Made by a program: the position numbers and the translations under genes | Shown here: in pieces, positions 5,903 through 8,628 of the stretch | Layout of the letters: every line of letters starts with the position of its first letter | Numbering within the stretch: the first letter of the stretch is position 1 | Source: an uncultured Gammaproteobacteria bacterium | GTDB taxonomy: Bacteria; Pseudomonadota; Gammaproteobacteria; Halothiobacillales; Halothiobacillaceae | Assembly: GCA_938004235.1 (NCBI GenBank) | Contig: CALKWL010000405.1 | Span: 1-8,628 of the forward strand | Length of the DNA stretch: 8,628 nucleotides | Direction of reading: 5' to 3' | The notes under the pieces: model-generated | Database searches by the model: none | Told to the model about the DNA's origin: nothing | The model's input: only the letters and a program-made list of their open reading frames with translations

Positions 5903-6643
5903 TTATGAACGAAGCGTTCGAATCGCTTCCAACTCATCTCGCCCGACAGGCAAAAGCGCCTGCATGGACAGCTCAGCAAGAATCTGGCCACCGCGACCAT
6001 GGCTCGCCATGTTCACAAGTGTGGCACGCACCTCCTCTGTGCGCTCGGCATGTTGCGGCGCGAGCATAAAACAGTGATAAACCGAGCGCTCCTGCGTTTC
6101 ACCAAGCACCTTGATCTGCTTGCGACTAAGGGGGCTCATTCCGGCGTAAAAATCCTTGTAGAGAATGCCAAAACGCGCTTCACCACGGTAAATCGACTGC
6201 ACCACCGCCATCCACGTCGCGGTGGGCTGAAGCTCAGCTGGGGCGACATCCTGACGCGCCAGCGACTTCAGCGCGACCTGGGTCACCAACATGCTGGTGA
6301 CCGTCGCCACACTGGATTGATGCATATCCGCAAGCTCGGCATCACAATCCGCACAGGTCACGCACACGGCTTCGTCAAACAGATTCCCGGCTCGCGCCAA
6401 GGGGATAAAACCGTGTTTATCCGCAAGCACAAGAGCGTGCTGCGGGTTGGCATAGACCAGATCAGCCGTCGCCATCCCAGCCTGGAACTCAGCGAAGTCC
6501 AAACTTTGCTGAAAATGCACCGAAGCAGGCACGCCAGCTGATATTTCGCCAAGATTATGACTCAGGTACTGCGCAAAAACGAACCAGCGTTCAGGATTTT
6601 TCGCCGTGTCATGCGGGCATACCATCATTGTCCAGTGATTCAT
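5903..6643 (-). CDS. PhnD-like solute-binding-domain protein without signal peptide (copy 2)
   Basis: This 246-residue protein is a diverged paralogue of the 3528-4283 product. Both carry the YANP motif (DLVYANPQHALVLADKHGF at 61-79 here) and a second block with identical numbering: G159, K163, D164, G168, S170 and R174-K175-Q176 (FGILYKDFYAGMSPLSRKQ). Both are PhnD-like binding domains lacking an export signal; this one starts MNHWTMMVCPHDTAKNPERW. A cytosolic sensor role is inferred because no ABC permease or ATPase is present. Distinct features are three closely spaced cysteines (94, 97, 100: CVTCADC) and Cys9 and Cys191, not shared with copy 1, so thiol chemistry or metal binding is conceivable. 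The ATG at 6643 has a strong GGGGGAG upstream. It follows a 221-bp gap with stable hairpins, so it may begin its own expression unit. Confidence 0.75.
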   Translation of the reverse strand: MNHWTMMVCPHDTAKNPERWFVFAQYLSHNLGEISAGVPASVHFQQSLDFAEFQAGMATADLVYANPQHALVLADKHGFIPLARAGNLFDEAVCVTCADCDAELADMHQSSVATVTSMLVTQVALKSLARQDVAPAELQPTATWMAVVQSIYRGEARFGILYKDFYAGMSPLSRKQIKVLGETQERSVYHCFMLAPQHAERTEEVRATLVNMASHGRGGQILAELSMQALLPVGRDELEAIRTLRS

Positions 6644-6677
6644 TGCACTCCCCCTTATTAAAGGCAGCGTCCGCGCA

Positions 6678-6792
6678 AATCAACCACGTTAGTGTTGATT
6701 TGTCGCTACCGAATCCGGGCGTGTACCGGGTTCGGTAGGGCTGAAAAACTCATGGATGAGTTTTTCAGCCCTCTGATACTATCAACACGCCC
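6678..6792. ncRNA. Array of three adjacent hairpins with alternative pairings
   Basis: Inside the 221-bp gap before PhnD-like copy 2 lie three dyads. The first is AAATCAAC/GTTGATTT (6678-6685/6694-6701), extendable past a bulged C. The second is CTACCGAATCCGG/CCGGGTTCGGTAG (6706-6718/6726-6738), 13 pairs with one G-T. The third is a perfect 17-bp stem AGGGCTGAAAAACTCAT/ATGAGTTTTTCAGCCCT (6737-6753/6756-6772). Further downstream, ATCAACAC (6781-6788) can pair with GTGTTGAT (6692-6699), and ACACGCCC (6785-6792) can pair with GGGCGTGT (6717-6724), so mutually exclusive or pseudoknotted folds are possible. Neither strand has a T run after the long stem, so it is not a standard terminator. It may be a structured leader, an mRNA-stabilising or processing element, or a dispersed palindrome. 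Confidence 0.45.
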
Positions 6793-6864
6793 AAAGCGCG
6801 CCTTTTCCACCCAAAGCCCCCGCCCTACTGCAACGCCGCTGAAGCCGCCGCGCCCAGTATAGCC
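6793..6864 (-). promoter_or_regulatory. Remainder of the gap downstream of the wHTH-roadblock gene
   Basis: This is GC-rich sequence without an ORF. On the minus strand a TATACT hexamer (6861-6856) just after the stop at 6865 resembles a -10 box, but no good -35 is placed for it. If real, it would transcribe the hairpin array and PhnD-like copy 2. The call is weak. Confidence 0.2.
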
Positions 6865-7512
6865 TTAACCCCCGGATGACATTCCATAGCGCCGGAAAAG
6901 CATCCAGACCAGATCCAGCATGGCGGGCTGATCGAGTTTGGGGGCGCCGCTGATAATCAACACAAAACGATGCTTGCCGATAAACAGCGGCCAGAAACCC
7001 ATGCTGCTCATCCCACCCGCGTTAATCAACGCCCAAGCGCTGCTGCGCATCCCAAGATGACCTTCCAGCAGTGCAAAATGGCGCGCGTGGAGCGACCCCA
7101 GATCCGCCGACAAGCCTGCCAGTTCCTCTGCCGTTTCATGGTGAAAGCCATGGCACCCGAGATAAAACCCCTGCTCATCCGCCAGCAGCGCCTTACCGTC
7201 ACCCGCGAGCTCGGCGAGAATAGACGGCAAACTTGACTCCAAACTCTCGGTGGTCAATCTACGCGACGTCGGCAACCCGTACACCAGACCCAACGACTGC
7301 AAACGGTACACATGCTCCAGCCCCGCCTGCACATCGCTCAGTCCTGAAATCTCGGCCAGCACTGCCGGCTCAAAAGACGGAAACTCAGGATAGGCCAACA
7401 AGCGCCCCAAGCTTACCCGCGCCGGTTCCTGCGTAACGCTGGATGCCGCGAAATAGGCTCCCGCCGGGGTCGGCGCAATAAAAAGTCCGCGCTCGAATTC
7501 GTATTCATTCAT
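6865..7512 (-). CDS. Winged-helix plus divergent roadblock/LC7 fusion protein
   Basis: The 215-residue protein has two parts. Residues about 35-82 (SLGRLLAYPEFPSFEPAVLAEISGLSDVQAGLEHVYRLQSLGLVYGL) look like a winged helix-turn-helix. Residues about 91-210 look like a roadblock/LC7 domain: LESSLPSILAELAGDGKALLADEQGFYLGCHGFHHETAEELAGLSADL, then a strand pair ALINAGGMSSMGFWPLFIGKHRFVLIISG and a last helix AMLDLVWMLFRRYG. Such proteins are expected to partner a Ras-like GTPase. The gene overlaps the GTPase stop by 8 bp (7505-7512), an arrangement that favours coupled translation and a complex. The ATG at 7512 has GGAG 9 nt upstream. The winged helix may serve protein contact rather than DNA binding (inference). 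No export signal is seen. The roadblock domain is more divergent than the stand-alone copy at 4967-5329. Confidence 0.72.
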   Translation of the reverse strand: MNEYEFERGLFIAPTPAGAYFAASSVTQEPARVSLGRLLAYPEFPSFEPAVLAEISGLSDVQAGLEHVYRLQSLGLVYGLPTSRRLTTESLESSLPSILAELAGDGKALLADEQGFYLGCHGFHHETAEELAGLSADLGSLHARHFALLEGHLGMRSSAWALINAGGMSSMGFWPLFIGKHRFVLIISGAPKLDQPAMLDLVWMLFRRYGMSSGG

Positions 7513-8047
7513 TCGTTTTCACTCCCGGATCAATCGAATAAAGCAAAGCCTGAACAAGCAGTGAAACATCCCGCTTTTCACGCGCGTCCACCTCAAAAAC
7601 AGGTACTCTGAACCCCAAGGTCTCCACATGCGATTTGTAGCGATCCAAACCGGGAAGAGGGTTCTCATCCATACGGGTCACGCCAATCACCAACTGGGTA
7701 TTTTCAATAAACTCCCTGAAGGCATTCACATAGAACGACATATCCTGGAAAGGGTTGGTGCGCGTGTTGTCCAACATCAACACAAGACCCAGCCCGCCTT
7801 CAGTCAGGATATCCCACATGAAATCAAAACGCTCCTGCCCTGGCGTGCCATAAAGGTGCACGCGCTCACCGCCATCGAGCTTCAACAGGCCATAATCCAT
7901 CGCCACCGTCGTTTGCGGCTTGCGATTTTTGGTCATATCGGTCGCTTCTTCGTCCGTGGTCAAAACAGGAATGTCGCTCAATGATTTGATCGCTGTTGTT
8001 TTTCCGGCGCCCACAGGGCCTGCAAATATGATTTTGTGCTGAGCCAC
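7505..8047 (-). CDS. Ras-like small GTPase, MglA/COG2229 type
   Basis: The 180-residue protein carries the GTPase motifs in order: G1/P-loop GPVGAGKTT (10-18), a threonine-containing switch I (TT at 46-47), G3 LYGTPGQERF (65-74), and a G4-position TRMD (124-127) in place of the classic NKxD. A DAR at 154-156 occupies the G5 position. TRMD and similar variants are common in this bacterial family, so nucleotide binding is still expected. These GTPases cycle between GTP and GDP states under roadblock-type partners; MglA of Myxococcus controls motility polarity. It starts at a GTG (8047) with AGGGA 8-9 nt upstream; no in-frame ATG is available before it. It overlaps the wHTH-roadblock gene by 8 bp. 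It has no lipid-modification signal or membrane helix. The exact process controlled here is unknown. Confidence 0.93.
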   Translation of the reverse strand: MAQHKIIFAGPVGAGKTTAIKSLSDIPVLTTDEEATDMTKNRKPQTTVAMDYGLLKLDGGERVHLYGTPGQERFDFMWDILTEGGLGLVLMLDNTRTNPFQDMSFYVNAFREFIENTQLVIGVTRMDENPLPGLDRYKSHVETLGFRVPVFEVDAREKRDVSLLVQALLYSIDPGVKTNE

Positions 8048-8101
8048 GCTCGTTTTCCCTATTTATTCAATGCAATGGTGTGTATATCGAAACATCAAAA
8101 A

Positions 8102-8575
8102 TCAGCCGAACCCAAGCTTTTTAAGCAGGCTGCCAAATAAACCGCGTTTCTCCTTGATTTCCGGCTTGGCCGAAACTTCGTGCGATGGCGTCGCCGCACG
8201 TTCACCTGCTGCCTGCTGTTCAACCAGGTCAAACGACTGACAGGCGCAATAGAACGCAAACACGAAACGATAAGGGACGCCCAGCTTTTGCGCCGTATCC
8301 AGCAAACCGCTGGGCTGGGTCACCCACAGCGCTGCGATACGCATCCCATGCGGCACCATCATGAGACGCGGAATATTCGGCCAACTGCGCAAACGCACCG
8401 GCGCGGTCAGGGATGTGCCCGCAGGAACCCGACCCCGCGAGCTCCACAGAGAAATCCGCCAGAGCATGTCATCCAGACGACGCAAACGCGGGTCTTCCGA
8501 CATGCCAATCGCCTTGCGCTCCAGTTCAATCAGTTCGACAGAAATGGGCGAGGCATCCACCGCGAGGGCGGCGAC
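8102..8575 (-). CDS. C-terminal part of an uncharacterised protein with a winged-helix-like region
   Basis: The genuine part is 157 residues from VAALAVDASPISVELIELERKAIG to the end. The apparent start MCYSD (GTG at 8593) is encoded by adapter, so the true N-terminus lies beyond the fragment. Residues about 60-119 (RLRSWPNIPRL...HGMRIAALWVTQPSGLLDTAQKLGVPYRFVFAFYCACQSFDLVE) resemble a winged-helix-like segment of the kind found in proteins near bacterial GTPase/roadblock pairs. A low-complexity linker follows, then a basic amphipathic tail KEKRGLFGSLLKKLGFG (141-157) that could touch a membrane or act as a docking peptide. The GTPase starts 54 nt downstream of its stop, so it probably belongs to the same transcription unit. 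I cannot name its family; a regulator or effector of the GTPase is inference. Confidence 0.6.
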   Translation of the reverse strand, partial: VAALAVDASPISVELIELERKAIGMSEDPRLRRLDDMLWRISLWSSRGRVPAGTSLTAPVRLRSWPNIPRLMMVPHGMRIAALWVTQPSGLLDTAQKLGVPYRFVFAFYCACQSFDLVEQQAAGERAATPSHEVSAKPEIKEKRGLFGSLLKKLGFG

Positions 8576-8576
8576 C

Positions 8577-8628
8577 AGATCGGAATAACACACGTCTGAA
8601 CTCCAGTACGGTCAGTCCACATATTATG
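8577..8628. other. Illumina adapter remnant at right end
   Basis: From 8577 to 8607 the sequence follows the reverse complement of the same TruSeq adapter found at the left end (AGATCGGAA, two mismatches, then CACACGTCTGAACTCCAGT). The tail contains GTCAGTC, which also appears in the reverse complement of bases 1-9, so both ends carry the same index-like sequence. It is not genomic. Confidence 0.95.

Noticed and set aside
5999..6541. 180-residue plus-strand ORF opposite PhnD-like copy 2
   Set aside because: Shadow frame, Arg/His-rich, no ribosome-binding site or family signature, while the minus strand has a clear paralogue relationship.
3528..6643. Reading the PhnD-like genes as parts of a phosphonate ABC transporter
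   Set aside because: No signal peptides and no permease or ATPase genes in the block.
6737..6772. Classical rho-independent terminator at the 17-bp stem
   Set aside because: No T run follows the stem on either strand.
1..8628. Inverted repeat at the two ends, looking like transposon termini
   Set aside because: The repeat is Illumina adapter on both sides, not a biological terminal repeat.

Overview
The window looks like one bacterial chromosomal fragment whose two ends are library artefacts. Bases 1-43 and 8577-8628 are Illumina TruSeq-type adapter plus an index-like tail. Genuine sequence is therefore about 44-8576, and the genes at both edges are cut by the fragment ends. Moderate-to-high GC, the PurH and GlpQ-like protein sequences, and the MglA-type GTPase with a wHTH-roadblock partner point to a proteobacterium, most likely a betaproteobacterium (Nitrosomonadales-like). 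That placement is inference; there is no rRNA or other decisive marker.

Layout, left to right. First comes the C-terminal end of an unidentified plus-strand gene (44-169). It is followed by a 102-bp element with 16-bp terminal inverted repeats (171-272) and a bidirectional terminator (279-309). Next is a minus-strand GlpQ-like glycerophosphodiester phosphodiesterase lipoprotein gene (343-1577), broken by a 23-nt insertion flanked by 8-bp direct repeats. After a 206-bp divergent intergenic region comes an intact plus-strand purH (1784-3358), then GC-rich palindromes and a terminator (3373-3510).

The rest of the window (3528-8576) is one block of eight minus-strand genes. In transcription order they are: a truncated winged-helix-like protein; an MglA/COG2229-type small GTPase; a winged-helix plus roadblock fusion; a PhnD-like solute-binding-domain protein without signal peptide; a small V4R-like protein; a stand-alone roadblock/LC7 protein; an Aer-type single PAS protein; and a second PhnD-like protein without signal peptide. 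Spacing is tight at two junctions (8-bp overlap; 4-bp gap). Elsewhere the block is interrupted by a 221-bp gap containing three consecutive hairpins and by a weak terminator-like hairpin.

The most interesting content is this block. GTPase plus roadblock proteins form a regulator module of MglA/MglB type. Here it sits with four predicted cytosolic sensory or ligand-binding proteins and has no recognisable transporter, kinase, methyl-accepting or DNA-binding response-regulator gene. A plausible reading (inference) is a cytosolic sensing system in which small-molecule and redox inputs feed a GTPase switch, perhaps for motility, polarity or surface behaviour. No function can be proved from the sequence.
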